Shown here: one piece after another, positions 1-8,007 of the stretch
Position numbering within the stretch: the first letter of the stretch is position 1
Layout of the letters: every line of letters begins with the position of its first letter
Assembly: GCA_016702605.1 (NCBI GenBank)
Contig: JADJDQ010000003.1
Coordinates: 361,501-425,500, forward strand
Reading direction: 5' to 3'
Length of the DNA stretch: 64,000 bases
Origin: Candidatus Intricatilinea gracilis
GTDB lineage: Bacteria > Pseudomonadota > Gammaproteobacteria > Burkholderiales > Burkholderiaceae_C
The notes under the pieces: model-generated
Told to the model about the DNA's origin: nothing
Database searches by the model: none
Seen by the model: only the letters and a program-made list of their open reading frames with translations
Translations under genes and position numbers: made by a program

Positions 1-1
1 C

Positions 2-148
2 GACTATGCGCTCGACAAGAAGTGGTCGCTGAACTTCGACGTCAAGAAGGTCCAGATCAAGACCGAAGTGAGCTCCAACGGCACCAAGATCGGCACCTTC
101 AAGGTCGACCCGCTGCTGGTCGGCGTTGGCGTCGGCTACAAGTTCTGA
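2..148 (+). CDS. OmpW-family outer membrane protein, C-terminal fragment
   Basis: The window opens inside this gene; only the last 48 codons are present. The peptide alternates polar and hydrophobic residues as in the final beta-strands of a small barrel, contains DPLLVGVGVGYKF and ends in Phe, the signal recognised by the outer-membrane assembly machinery. The pattern 'DPLxxGVGVGYKF' is typical of OmpW-type 8-stranded barrels, which are proposed to let hydrophobic compounds cross the outer membrane. The gene stops at TGA 146-148 and is followed by hairpins that probably end its transcript. The start, signal peptide and upstream context are outside the window, so the family call rests on the C-terminus alone. 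Confidence 0.7.
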   Translation, partial: DYALDKKWSLNFDVKKVQIKTEVSSNGTKIGTFKVDPLLVGVGVGYKF

Positions 149-195
149 TCCTCTGCACTGATTGCGCCGGCTCGTCCGGCGCAACATGCACCCCA

Positions 196-232
196 CGACG
201 GCCGCAGGCGACCCCTGCGGCCGTCGCGTTTT
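196..232 (+). terminator. Rho-independent terminator after the porin gene
   Basis: A perfect 13-bp inverted repeat (196-208 with 214-226, 5-nt loop) is followed by CGTTTT. A second perfect hairpin (9-bp stem, 162-170 with 176-184) lies just upstream. Both sit between the porin stop and the 3' end of the convergent cyclo-ligase gene, so they may serve both strands. Confidence 0.8.
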
Positions 233-262
233 GTGCTCGTGATTTGGTCTGCGTCGGCCGCG

Positions 263-850
263 TCAGGCGGTGCGGTCCCAGACCACGCCGTCTTCGGTGA
301 TCATGGCGTCGAGCGGCATGTCGTGCGGTTCGGGCTGCAGCCACGGGATGTAGCCGTGGGTGTAGCCGACACCGGCGGTGATCGGCATGGGGTCGAGGGT
401 GGCGAGGGTGCGGTCGTAGAAACCGCCGCCGTAACCCAGGCGCAGGCCACGCGGGCCGAAGCCCACACAAGGCACCAGCAGCAGTTCGGGGTGGAACTCC
501 TCGGTGTCCTTGGGTTTCAGGATGCCGAAGGCGTCTTCTTCCATCGGGCAGCCCGGGTACCAGACGTGGAAGCGCAGCTGTTTGGTCTCGCGGTCCATCA
601 CCGGCAGGCCGATGCGACGGTTCGGGTCGGCGTCGGTCCAGCGGTACAGCGCCGGCAGGGCGTCGAACTCACCCTTGATCGACCAGAACGCGCCGATGGT
701 GCGTTCCTTGCGCGTCAGCAGCCAGACACGCAGCACCTCCTGCAGATGCACCGAGCGCTGGTGGCGGTCGCTCATGGCCATACGTTCGGCCTGCAACTGC
801 TTGCGCAGCACTCCCTTGTCGTGGGACGGTTCGGGCATCTTGAAGGTCAT
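263..850 (-). CDS. 5-formyltetrahydrofolate cyclo-ligase
   Basis: ATP-dependent conversion of 5-formyl-THF to 5,10-methenyl-THF in cytosolic one-carbon metabolism. The 195-residue product is the normal family length. It has the basic N-terminal helix (KGVLRKQLQAERMAM), a central FWSIKGEFD strand, and the C-terminal phosphate/folate-binding signature PCVGFGPRGLRLGYGGGFYDR. I chose ATG 848-850 (MTFKMPEP); 12 further in-frame codons exist upstream (to 886) but look unconserved. The gene lies directly downstream of the predicted 6S RNA on the same strand, the ssrS-ygfA arrangement seen in many proteobacteria, so it may be expressed by read-through from the RNA promoter. Confidence 0.93.
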   Translation of the reverse strand: MTFKMPEPSHDKGVLRKQLQAERMAMSDRHQRSVHLQEVLRVWLLTRKERTIGAFWSIKGEFDALPALYRWTDADPNRRIGLPVMDRETKQLRFHVWYPGCPMEEDAFGILKPKDTEEFHPELLLVPCVGFGPRGLRLGYGGGFYDRTLATLDPMPITAGVGYTHGYIPWLQPEPHDMPLDAMITEDGVVWDRTA

Positions 851-954
851 GGCGGGACAACAGCGTGATGACGACGATGCCCGCATTGTGATCTGGCGGC
901 GCCGACGCTGCCTTGGCCGCGCTCAGGTCGACTCCAGCCAACCACGGCGCACCT

Positions 955-1100
955 TGCGCCGCAAGTGCTGCCGCAGGTTTCGCAACGAGCCTCCGCCGGC
1001 GGACGACCAAGGCCGTGTGTGTCCCGAAGGGGGTGAGTCAAGCCGGGGCGGCCCGGCGTTGTCTCGCGGGTATGGCCGTTGTGTCAGCCACTCGCCAGCC
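955..1100 (-). ncRNA. ssrS: 6S RNA (candidate)
   Basis: Read on the minus strand, this gap between the cyclo-ligase gene and a small ORF folds into a long rod. The closing stem GCGAGUG-g-CUG (1095-1085) pairs with CAG-CACUUGC (972-961). The next stem CAACG-GCC pairs with GGC-u-CGUUG, and further inward CGCCGG pairs with CCGGCG and GGCCG with CGGCC. The 3' arm contains CCTGCGGCAGCA, close to the CCUGCGGCGGCAUC of Escherichia coli 6S. 6S RNA binds sigma70-RNA polymerase as an open-promoter mimic. The position immediately upstream of the cyclo-ligase gene is the classical 6S locus. Ends are approximate; the rod is about 135-150 nt, shorter than the 184 nt of E. coli. The fold was derived by eye. 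Confidence 0.55.
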
Positions 1101-1110
1101 GCTGGCCATG

Positions 1111-1419
1111 TCAGCTGCGACGTGCCGGCGTCGAGGCCGTGGCCTGGGCTTGCTTCAGGCTGCGACGACCGGTGATCACCACCGTCTCGAGTGTTGCGGT
1201 GGCCGGCTGCGCCGACTGCTCGACGACGCGCTGCGCCGATTCGGCCGGGGTGTCGGTCAAGTTCGACGGCTCGGCGCCGCCTGCAAACGGCAGCGCCAGC
1301 ACGGCCAGCAACATGGCGGCCAGGGTGACGGCGAAGGCGCGGTCGCTCTTGTGATCGCGGCTGGCAGGTGTACCGAGGGTTTGCTGCGACAGGGCGATGT
1401 GCTGGGTCTGGGCTTGCAT
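1111..1419 (-). CDS. Small single-pass membrane protein, unknown
   Basis: 102 residues, not recognised. ATG 1417-1419 is preceded by CGAGGATCGTCATC, giving a GAGG ribosome site at good spacing. Residues about 24-45 (RAFAVTLAAMLLAVLALPFAGG) form one hydrophobic segment, either a signal peptide or an anchor. The rest is Ala/Thr/Glu-rich and contains ATLETVVITGRRSLKQ, which resembles the start of TonB-dependent receptor plugs (ETVVVTGRR), although no barrel follows. It is the gene immediately upstream of the predicted 6S RNA on the same strand and divergent from the transglycosylase gene. It may be spurious, but the ribosome site and hydrophobic segment support translation. Confidence 0.5.
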   Translation of the reverse strand: MQAQTQHIALSQQTLGTPASRDHKSDRAFAVTLAAMLLAVLALPFAGGAEPSNLTDTPAESAQRVVEQSAQPATATLETVVITGRRSLKQAQATASTPARRS

Positions 1420-1694
1420 GATGACGATCCTCGGTGGTTGCCGCTGGGCGGTGTGGAGGCGACCCGGTGGGTGCGCGATGGATGAACTGTAGGAATCCAC
1501 CTGCGACCTGCCGAGCGCCATGCGACGAACTGCACCTGGCACGGGTCGAACTGCGCAATGGCGGTGCCGAAACCGCCCCGCAGATGCATGAAATTGAGGG
1601 CACGAACAACCTGCCCCGACCATCGAGGTCCACACTGCGCTACAAAGCCGGCATCGACCGGGCGTATTGACCCCGGTCACAGCAGTCAGGTCGC

Positions 1695-4058
1695 ATGTCC
1701 ACCCACCAGAAGTTCCGGCGTCAGCCGCTCCCGACGCACTCGCGCCCGCGCCGGCGTGGTGCCCTGCTTGCCTTGTTGATCGGCCTGGCCCTGCCCGTCG
1801 CTCACATCGACGCCAACGCCGGTGCGTCGTCGGCCAAGGCGCGCCGCCTGGCCCAGGCCGGCACCACCAGCCCGGCAGCGACACGCCCGGCCGGCGTCAC
1901 CCCCGACGACGCCCGCATGCTCGACGCACGTGACGCTTTCCAGCGCCGCGATCAGGCCCGCCTGGCCACGCTCAAACAAGGCTTGTCCGGCCAGCGCCAC
2001 CCGCTGGCCGCCTGGGTCGACTACTGGGAACTCAACCTGCGCCTGGGCGAAGTCGGCCAGGAAGAACTCGACGCCTTCTACGCCCGCTGGCCCGGCAGTT
2101 ATGTCGAAGACCGGCTGCGCAACGACTGGTTGCTCGAACTCGGCCGCCGCCGCGACTGGCGCAACTTTGCCGTCGAGCAGCCGCGATTTCGCATGAACGA
2201 CGACCGCGAGGTCACCTGTTACGGCCTGATCGTGCGCCACTTGCTGGGTGAAGACGTGCGCCAGAGCGCGCGCAGCGCATGGCTGGCGCAAAGGGAGGCC
2301 GACGACGGCTGCCTCACGCTGGCGCAGACACTCGTGGCCACCGGTGTCTTCACCCCCACCGACCTGTGGGCGCGCGGCCGCCTGGCGGCCGAATACGGCC
2401 GGCCCAAGGTGATGCGCCAGGTGCTCGACCTGCTGGCCGAGATGCCCGCCGGCGTTGTGACGTCGACGAGTGGATTGCCCCGCGCAGCCAGCGCCATCAG
2501 CTTGCCCGAGGCAGCCGGTGGATCGGCCGGCGACGTGCCCGTCGGCGGCGCGGTGATGGCGGTTGCAACGCCACCAGGTGGTGCCTCCGCAGTCTCTGCA
2601 GCGGTCGGCGGCAACAACAGCGGCCCGGGGGCAGTGGCCATGGCCGGGCCGCTGGCGGGCCTGAGCCCCGCGAGCCTGGCGAGTGAATTGTTCGAACAGC
2701 CGCAGCGCCTGCTGACCCGCCGCGCCGAGGGGCTGACGCGCCAGAGCGGCGGCGCCGAGCTGATCGGCCTGGCCTTGGCCCGGGTGGCGGTGAGCGACCC
2801 CACGCTGGCGGCAGGCCTGCTCGAATCGCGCTGGCAACCCGAATTGCGCATCGAGACCGCCGCCTGGTGCTGGAGCGCCATCGCGCGGCAGGCGGCGCAG
2901 AAGTTCCAGCCCGAAGCCGAAGCCTGGTTCAGACGCGCCGACGATCTGGGCAAGGCGGCCGTACCAGCCTTTGCCTGGAGCGACGACGCCCTGGCCTGGC
3001 GCCTGCGTGCCGCCCTGCGTGCCACCGACCCGCAACGCTGGCACCGCGTGCTCGAAGCCGCCACCCACATGAGCCCGGTCGAACAACTCGACCCGGCCTG
3101 GGTGTACTGGAAGGCGCGCGCCCTGCTGGCCATCGCCGACCCCGGTCCCACCGGCGACGGCCTGCGCATCGCCGGCCAATTGCTGCTCGAACGGATCTCT
3201 GGGCAGCTCAACTTCTACGGCCAGATGGCCAATGAACAACTCGGCCGCCACCAGCCGCTGCCCGTGCCACCGGCACCCAGCACCGTGGCCGAACGTATGC
3301 GGGTCGCCGGCCATCCCGGCCTCGCCCGCGCCCTGGCGATGATGGCCGCCGGCCTGGCCGACGAAGGCCGGCGCGAGTGGAACTTCAGCATGCGTGACCT
3401 GGGTGACCGCGAGTTGCTCGCCGCCGCCCGTCTGGCCTGTGAACGCGAGGTCTGGGACCGTTGCATCGCCGCTGCCGACCGCACGCGCGGCGAGGTCGAC
3501 ATGGCGCTGCGTTACCCGCAGCCCTTTCGCGCCGAACTTCTCGCCGCCATCGGCGACACCGACCTGGACCCGGCACTGGTCTATGGCCTGATCCGCCAGG
3601 AGTCACGTTTTGCCACCACTGCCCGCTCGGGCGCCGGTGCCGCCGGCCTGATGCAGGTGATCACACCCACCGCGCGCCACGTGGCCAAGCAGATGGGCAT
3701 CAAGTTCCACCCCGACATGCTCAACGAGCGCAACACCAACCTGCGCATCGGCACCACCTACCTGCGCATGGTGCTCGACGACTTCGGCGGCTCACAAGCC
3801 CTGGCGCTGGCCGCCTACAACGCCGGGCCGAGCCGCTCGCGGCGCTGGCGCGAAGGCCCGCCGCTCGAAGTGGCGGCCTGGGCCGAGATGATCCCGTTCA
3901 CCGAGACCCGCGACTACGTCAAGAAGGTGTTGTCCAACGCCTCGTACTACAGCGCCCTGATGAGTGAGCAACCAGCCGCCAGCCTGCGCCCGCGCCTGGC
4001 GCCGGCCGTTGCGCCGCGCCCGCCCGACGCTCCGGCCGAGAACCTCGACTTGCCCTGA
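1695..4058 (+). CDS. Soluble lytic murein transglycosylase (Slt70-like)
   Basis: 787 residues. The enzyme cleaves the MurNAc-GlcNAc bond of peptidoglycan to leave 1,6-anhydro-MurNAc, in the periplasm. The N-terminus is a long basic region then a hydrophobic signal (RRGALLALLIGLALPVAHIDANA). The middle is the all-alpha superhelical domain typical of Slt70, with an Ala/Gly-rich linker near residues 255-330. The C-terminal goose-lysozyme-like domain (about 610-750) has IRQESRF with the catalytic Glu at position 636, then GAAGLMQV and AYNAGP. It is longer than E. coli Slt (645), mainly because of the linker and a Pro/Ala-rich tail. It is followed 30 bp later by the CCA-adding gene on the same strand. 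Confidence 0.92.
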   Translation: MSTHQKFRRQPLPTHSRPRRRGALLALLIGLALPVAHIDANAGASSAKARRLAQAGTTSPAATRPAGVTPDDARMLDARDAFQRRDQARLATLKQGLSGQRHPLAAWVDYWELNLRLGEVGQEELDAFYARWPGSYVEDRLRNDWLLELGRRRDWRNFAVEQPRFRMNDDREVTCYGLIVRHLLGEDVRQSARSAWLAQREADDGCLTLAQTLVATGVFTPTDLWARGRLAAEYGRPKVMRQVLDLLAEMPAGVVTSTSGLPRAASAISLPEAAGGSAGDVPVGGAVMAVATPPGGASAVSAAVGGNNSGPGAVAMAGPLAGLSPASLASELFEQPQRLLTRRAEGLTRQSGGAELIGLALARVAVSDPTLAAGLLESRWQPELRIETAAWCWSAIARQAAQKFQPEAEAWFRRADDLGKAAVPAFAWSDDALAWRLRAALRATDPQRWHRVLEAATHMSPVEQLDPAWVYWKARALLAIADPGPTGDGLRIAGQLLLERISGQLNFYGQMANEQLGRHQPLPVPPAPSTVAERMRVAGHPGLARALAMMAAGLADEGRREWNFSMRDLGDRELLAAARLACEREVWDRCIAAADRTRGEVDMALRYPQPFRAELLAAIGDTDLDPALVYGLIRQESRFATTARSGAGAAGLMQVITPTARHVAKQMGIKFHPDMLNERNTNLRIGTTYLRMVLDDFGGSQALALAAYNAGPSRSRRWREGPPLEVAAWAEMIPFTETRDYVKKVLSNASYYSALMSEQPAASLRPRLAPAVAPRPPDAPAENLDLP

Positions 4059-4088
4059 GAAGCCGACACCGCCCCTAAACTGGTGCGT

Positions 4089-5471
4089 ATGCAGACCTAT
4101 CTCGTCGGTGGTGCCGTGCGCGACCAGCTGCTCGCCTCGGGCGGCGGGCATCAGCACAGCGATGGTGACCGCGACTGGGTGGTGGTGGGTGCCACACCCG
4201 AAGAAATGATCAAGGCCGGTTACACGCCGGTGGGGCGCGACTTTCCGGTCTTCCTGCACCCCAAGACACGCGAGGAATACGCGCTGGCGCGCACCGAGCG
4301 CAAACGGGCGCCGGGGTATCACGGCTTCGTCTTCCACGCCGGGCGCGAGGTGACCCTCGAAGACGATCTGGCGCGCCGCGACCTCACCATCAACGCCATG
4401 GCGATGGACGACCGGGACCGCCTGATCGACCTGCACGGCGGTGCACGCGACCTGCGCGAGCGCCTGCTTCGCCACGTGAGCCCGGCGTTTGCCGAAGACC
4501 CGGTGCGTATCCTGCGCCTGGCCCGTTTCGCCGCACGCTGGCCCGACTTCACGGTGGCCGACGACACCCTGGCCCTGTGCCGCGCCATGGTGCAGGCCGG
4601 CGAGGTCGACGCACTGGTGGCCGAACGGGTCTGGCAAGAGCTGGCGCGTGGCCTGATGGAAGCCCGCCCGTCACGGATGGTCGAGCTGCTGCGCGACTGC
4701 GGCGCCCTGCAACGCCTGCTGCCCGAGGTCGACCGCCTGTTCGGTGTGCCGCAACGTGTGCAACGCCTGTCGCCGGCCGCAACCGCGGCAGCCATCCCAG
4801 ACGCCGACGCCACGGTCGACACCGGCGCCCAGCTGCTGGCCATGCTGGACATGGCGGCGCGCCTGGACCTGACGCTGACCGTGCGTTACGGCTGCCTGGG
4901 CCACGAAGTCGGCAAGGGCCTGACGCCCGAGCCGCAGTGGCCCGATCATGCAGGCCAGGGCGGCTGCGGCGCCGACCTGCTGGGCCCGCTGTCGCAGCGC
5001 CTGCGGGTGCCGGCAGCGCTGCGGGAACTGGCCGAACTGGTGGCGCGTGAACACGCCGTGATACACGCCGGGCTGAGCCTGGACGCCTCCGCCGTGATGC
5101 GCCTGCTGCAGCGCTGCGACGCCTGGCGCCGCCCTGAGCGCTTTGCCGAACTGCTGCTGGTGTGTGAATGTGCGGCGCGGGCGCAGCCGGGCCAGTCCGA
5201 ACAGGTCTACACCCAGCGCCAGCGGCTGGCCCAGGGCCTGGCTGCTGCGCAGGCCGTCGACGCCAGCGCCGTGGTGGCCGCGGCCCGTGCCCAGGGCCTG
5301 GCCGGGCCGGCACTGGCCCGTGCACTCGACCAGGCACGCGAACAGGCCTTGTGCCAGGCCGGCTGGCCGGCAGCTGGCGACAGCGCCGGCACGGCCCACT
5401 CGCCATCACAGAGCCAATCGGGCAGCACACTCGAGCAGTTGGATCACCACCAGCTGCCGGCCAGCGCCTGA
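4089..5471 (+). CDS. cca: CCA tRNA nucleotidyltransferase (multifunctional CCA protein)
   Basis: Adds or repairs the 3' CCA of tRNAs. The start is ATG 4089 (MQTYLVGGAVRD), the usual N-terminus; a GTG two codons earlier is also in frame. Class II nucleotidyltransferase motifs are present: GGAVRDQLL, DRDWVVVGATPEEM, the RRDLTINAMA motif and the EDPVRILRLARFAAR tRNA-binding motif. The C-terminal half is the HD phosphohydrolase domain of the long (gammaproteobacterial-type) enzyme. Its hallmark LHDLGKG is here CLGHEVGKG, so the metal-binding Asp is replaced by Glu at about residue 273. The 460-residue length exceeds E. coli Cca (412) because of an Ala/Gln-rich C-terminal tail. Nucleotidyltransferase activity is confident; phosphohydrolase activity is uncertain. 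Confidence 0.92.
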   Translation: MQTYLVGGAVRDQLLASGGGHQHSDGDRDWVVVGATPEEMIKAGYTPVGRDFPVFLHPKTREEYALARTERKRAPGYHGFVFHAGREVTLEDDLARRDLTINAMAMDDRDRLIDLHGGARDLRERLLRHVSPAFAEDPVRILRLARFAARWPDFTVADDTLALCRAMVQAGEVDALVAERVWQELARGLMEARPSRMVELLRDCGALQRLLPEVDRLFGVPQRVQRLSPAATAAAIPDADATVDTGAQLLAMLDMAARLDLTLTVRYGCLGHEVGKGLTPEPQWPDHAGQGGCGADLLGPLSQRLRVPAALRELAELVAREHAVIHAGLSLDASAVMRLLQRCDAWRRPERFAELLLVCECAARAQPGQSEQVYTQRQRLAQGLAAAQAVDASAVVAAARAQGLAGPALARALDQAREQALCQAGWPAAGDSAGTAHSPSQSQSGSTLEQLDHHQLPASA

Positions 5472-5539
5472 TGGCCTGAGCCTGATGACCCGCGCCTGAT
5501 CTGCCAGCGCCCGACACCCGGCCGCTTGCCGGCGCCGGG

Positions 5540-5731
5540 TCACCACCAGCGCATCAACACGTTCATCAGCAGCGTGAGCAGCAGGCTCGAGCCGACCGGC
5601 AGATACAGCTTGCGGCCGGCCACGGTGACGGTGAAGTCACCCGGCACCCGCCCCAGGCCGATACGCGCCAGCCAGCTCTGCAGGTGGTTGAACACCAGGC
5701 AGGCGAGCACGAAGACGATGAGCCAGCGCAT
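5540..5731 (-). CDS. DUF2905 family small membrane protein
   Basis: 63 residues from ATG 5729-5731 (MRWLIVFVLACLVF). There are two hydrophobic segments (about 3-18 and 44-60) joined by the conserved polar loop LGRVPGDFTVTVAGRKLYLPVGSS, the DUF2905 signature. Function is unknown. It starts 4 bp after the MidA-type methyltransferase gene on the same strand, so the two are almost certainly co-transcribed. A GC-rich inverted repeat (about 5513-5540) separates it from the convergent cca gene and may act as a terminator. Confidence 0.85.
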   Translation of the reverse strand: MRWLIVFVLACLVFNHLQSWLARIGLGRVPGDFTVTVAGRKLYLPVGSSLLLTLLMNVLMRWW

Positions 5732-5735
5732 ACGC

Positions 5736-7097
5736 TCACAGCCGGTGGCTGCGGTCACCCTGGGTGAAACCGAGCGCACCGTCGGCGCCGAAGTCACTGC
5801 CCGGCGCGGTCAGGCCGATCACCTTGAAGAGTTCACCCATCTCGTGTTCGGCCACCAGCTTCTGCGCCCGCGCCAGGCCGGCGTAGTCACCGCGTTCCTG
5901 CATCGCGCCCATGTCGGCGAGCAGTCCGCAGTTGAAGAGAAAGCGCGCCTGCGAGGTGTAGCCCAGCACCTCCAGCCCGGCGTCCTGCCCGGCCAGGGCG
6001 ATGGCGGTGAAGTCGACGTGGGCGGTGATGTCCTTGTCACCCACGTCGGTGAGCAGCGCCGCCGGATCGGTCTCGACCAGATGGGAGCGGTGGCACACCA
6101 GCGTGCCGCCACTGCGCTGCGGGTGGTAGTACTCGGCCTCGGGGTAGCCGTAGTCGATGAAGAAGGCTGCGCCGCGCCGCAGCCGCTGCGCCAGCGAGGT
6201 GATGAATCCGCAGCCCTGGCGGCCGACCTCGGTGAGCCAGCCGGCCGCCTCTGCAGCGTCTTCGGGAGAGAAGTCAGCCAGCGTCGGAGGTGTCACGTCG
6301 GTCGGCCGGTCGGCCCAGGCAAACACCGGCACGGCCGAGTCAGCACTCGCGCCGACGACAGCCGGCGTGTCGGCAGCGGCCGCTTCGGTCGGCGAGCTGG
6401 CACCCACGCCAGCCAGCACCACACCACGCTCGCGCCAGGCCACACCATCGTGATGCAGCAACAGCACCGGCATGGCGTCGAGCAGTTCGTTGCCGACGAC
6501 CACACCGTCGATGTGGTCGGGCCAGCTGTCGGCAAAAGCCAGCTTGTGCGCCTGATGCGGCGCGAGTTTGTCGACGCTGGCGCGCTGACGCTCGCGCAGG
6601 CTGGCCGACAGGTCGACGATGGTGTAGCGGTCGACGGCGTCACCCAGCTCACCCAGCAAACCGGCGGCGAGGGCGCCGGATCCGGCGCCGAACTCCCAGA
6701 CCTCGCGTGTGCCGGTGACCACCAGCGCCTGCGCCAGCTGGCGCGCCAGGGCGCGGGCGAACAGCGGGCTGAGTTCGGGTGCGGTGATGAAATCGCTGCC
6801 CGACGCCGGCATGGCGCCGAACTGGCGCGCATCGCGGGCGTAATACCCGAGGCCCGGTGTGTAAAGCGCCAGCGCCATGTAGCGCTCGAAGCCGATCCAG
6901 CCGCCGTGTTCGCTGATCTCGCGGGTGATATGGCGCGCCAGCGCAGCGCTGGCAGCGGGGTCACGCGGCGAGGTCGCGGGCCGGGCGCTGACGGGGCCCG
7001 CGTGGCTGGCGCGGCCATGGCGGCCCGGGCGGCCATCGGCTTCGTTGTGGCCGTGGTGGCCGTCATGGCCGTTGGGGGACGCAGTCTGGTCAGGCAT
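5736..7097 (-). CDS. SAM-dependent methyltransferase, MidA/NDUFAF7 family
   Basis: 453 residues, DUF185 family. The mitochondrial homologue NDUFAF7 methylates an Arg of a complex I subunit during assembly; the bacterial substrate is not established. Visible motifs are GFERYMALALYTPGLGYYARDARQFG, DFITAPELSPLFARALA, the SAM-binding WEFGAGSGALAAGLL, VGNELLDAMPV and the C-terminal FIDYGYPEAEYYHPQRSGGTL. The N-terminal ~35 residues are a His/Gly/Asp-rich stretch not shared with the family. A Thr/Ala-rich insert lies around residues 225-260. The start is ATG 7095-7097, with a GTG directly before it. The DUF2905 gene follows in the same unit. Confidence 0.88.
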   Translation of the reverse strand: MPDQTASPNGHDGHHGHNEADGRPGRHGRASHAGPVSARPATSPRDPAASAALARHITREISEHGGWIGFERYMALALYTPGLGYYARDARQFGAMPASGSDFITAPELSPLFARALARQLAQALVVTGTREVWEFGAGSGALAAGLLGELGDAVDRYTIVDLSASLRERQRASVDKLAPHQAHKLAFADSWPDHIDGVVVGNELLDAMPVLLLHHDGVAWRERGVVLAGVGASSPTEAAAADTPAVVGASADSAVPVFAWADRPTDVTPPTLADFSPEDAAEAAGWLTEVGRQGCGFITSLAQRLRRGAAFFIDYGYPEAEYYHPQRSGGTLVCHRSHLVETDPAALLTDVGDKDITAHVDFTAIALAGQDAGLEVLGYTSQARFLFNCGLLADMGAMQERGDYAGLARAQKLVAEHEMGELFKVIGLTAPGSDFGADGALGFTQGDRSHRL

Positions 7098-7173
7098 CAC
7101 TCATTCTAGGAAGCCGCGGCGGGCGCCAGGGTGAACCCATAAACTCGCCGCACCCCGCGACCCACCTCGTCCC

Positions 7174-8007
7174 ATGCCCTCCGAGCCCAGTTCCAGCCCG
7201 TCACGCTCCAGCCTGAGTGACGTCATCATGACCCTGCCCTTGCCGGCCATCGTCGCCATGACGCTGCTGCTGGTGGGTGGGCTGGCAGCCAGTGTGTGGG
7301 CGGCGCTGTCGGGTGACGGCCACCTGCGCGACCTGGCCAAACAGCTGGTGGTGGTCGAACTGCCGCTGCTGGTGGCGGTGATTGCAGCCATCGGCATCCG
7401 GCGCAGTTCGTCGCACGAGATCGACCGCCTCGTCAGCCGTTTTCTCGACGTGGTGATCCTCGAACGCCTCACGATCGCCTGCCGCGACCATGCGCAGGGG
7501 CGTTACCCCTTCAAGTCGGTCAAGCTCGACAAGCCGAGCCGAGGTCGCTCGTACGCCTTCTACACGCTGGGCTGGGCCTGCCTGCCCTACGCGCCGGTGC
7601 AGGTGGGGGTGAAGATGAACATCTTCAACATCGAGGTGCTGGCCGACCTGCCGCTGCGCCTGCCAGCCGGCGCCCCACCGATCCGCGAGGTCGAGACGTT
7701 TCTGGTCGATCGCCACAGCCTGGGCAAGATCGCCGAACACCCCCTGCTGCAGAGTTTCCAGGGCGTCATCCAGGGGTCGATCGAAGAGGGTTACGCGGTG
7801 CGGCTGACACTGCGCCACGGCAACGACGGACAGGCCGAGCTGCATGTGTCGCTGCGGCAAAAGCTCGGCGACAACATCCTGTCGTCGCCCTACCTGAAGC
7901 GTTATTTCGCCGAGGACATCGCCATCGTCATGGGTGTGTTGTTCGACGAATGGCACCAGTCCGGGCTGGCCCTGGACAGCGCCGAACCCATCGAGCAACG
8001 CTGGTGA
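7174..8007 (+). CDS. Membrane-anchored protein of unknown function
   Basis: 277 residues, not recognised. Two hydrophobic segments near the N-terminus (about 19-45 and 58-74, the second VVVELPLLVAVIAAIGI) are followed by a soluble alpha/beta-looking domain with SSHEIDRLVSRFLDVV and a C-terminal YLKRYFAEDIAIVMGVLFDEW. No catalytic motif is obvious. It lies divergently from the MidA-type gene. Its stop overlaps the GTG start of the next gene by 3 bases (GTGA), so it is translationally coupled to the oxidoreductase/FolB gene. Confidence 0.75.
   Translation: MPSEPSSSPSRSSLSDVIMTLPLPAIVAMTLLLVGGLAASVWAALSGDGHLRDLAKQLVVVELPLLVAVIAAIGIRRSSSHEIDRLVSRFLDVVILERLTIACRDHAQGRYPFKSVKLDKPSRGRSYAFYTLGWACLPYAPVQVGVKMNIFNIEVLADLPLRLPAGAPPIREVETFLVDRHSLGKIAEHPLLQSFQGVIQGSIEEGYAVRLTLRHGNDGQAELHVSLRQKLGDNILSSPYLKRYFAEDIAIVMGVLFDEWHQSGLALDSAEPIEQRW

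Noticed and set aside
1686..3314. Long open frame antisense to the transglycosylase
   Set aside because: No motif or ribosome site; the sense gene is well supported.
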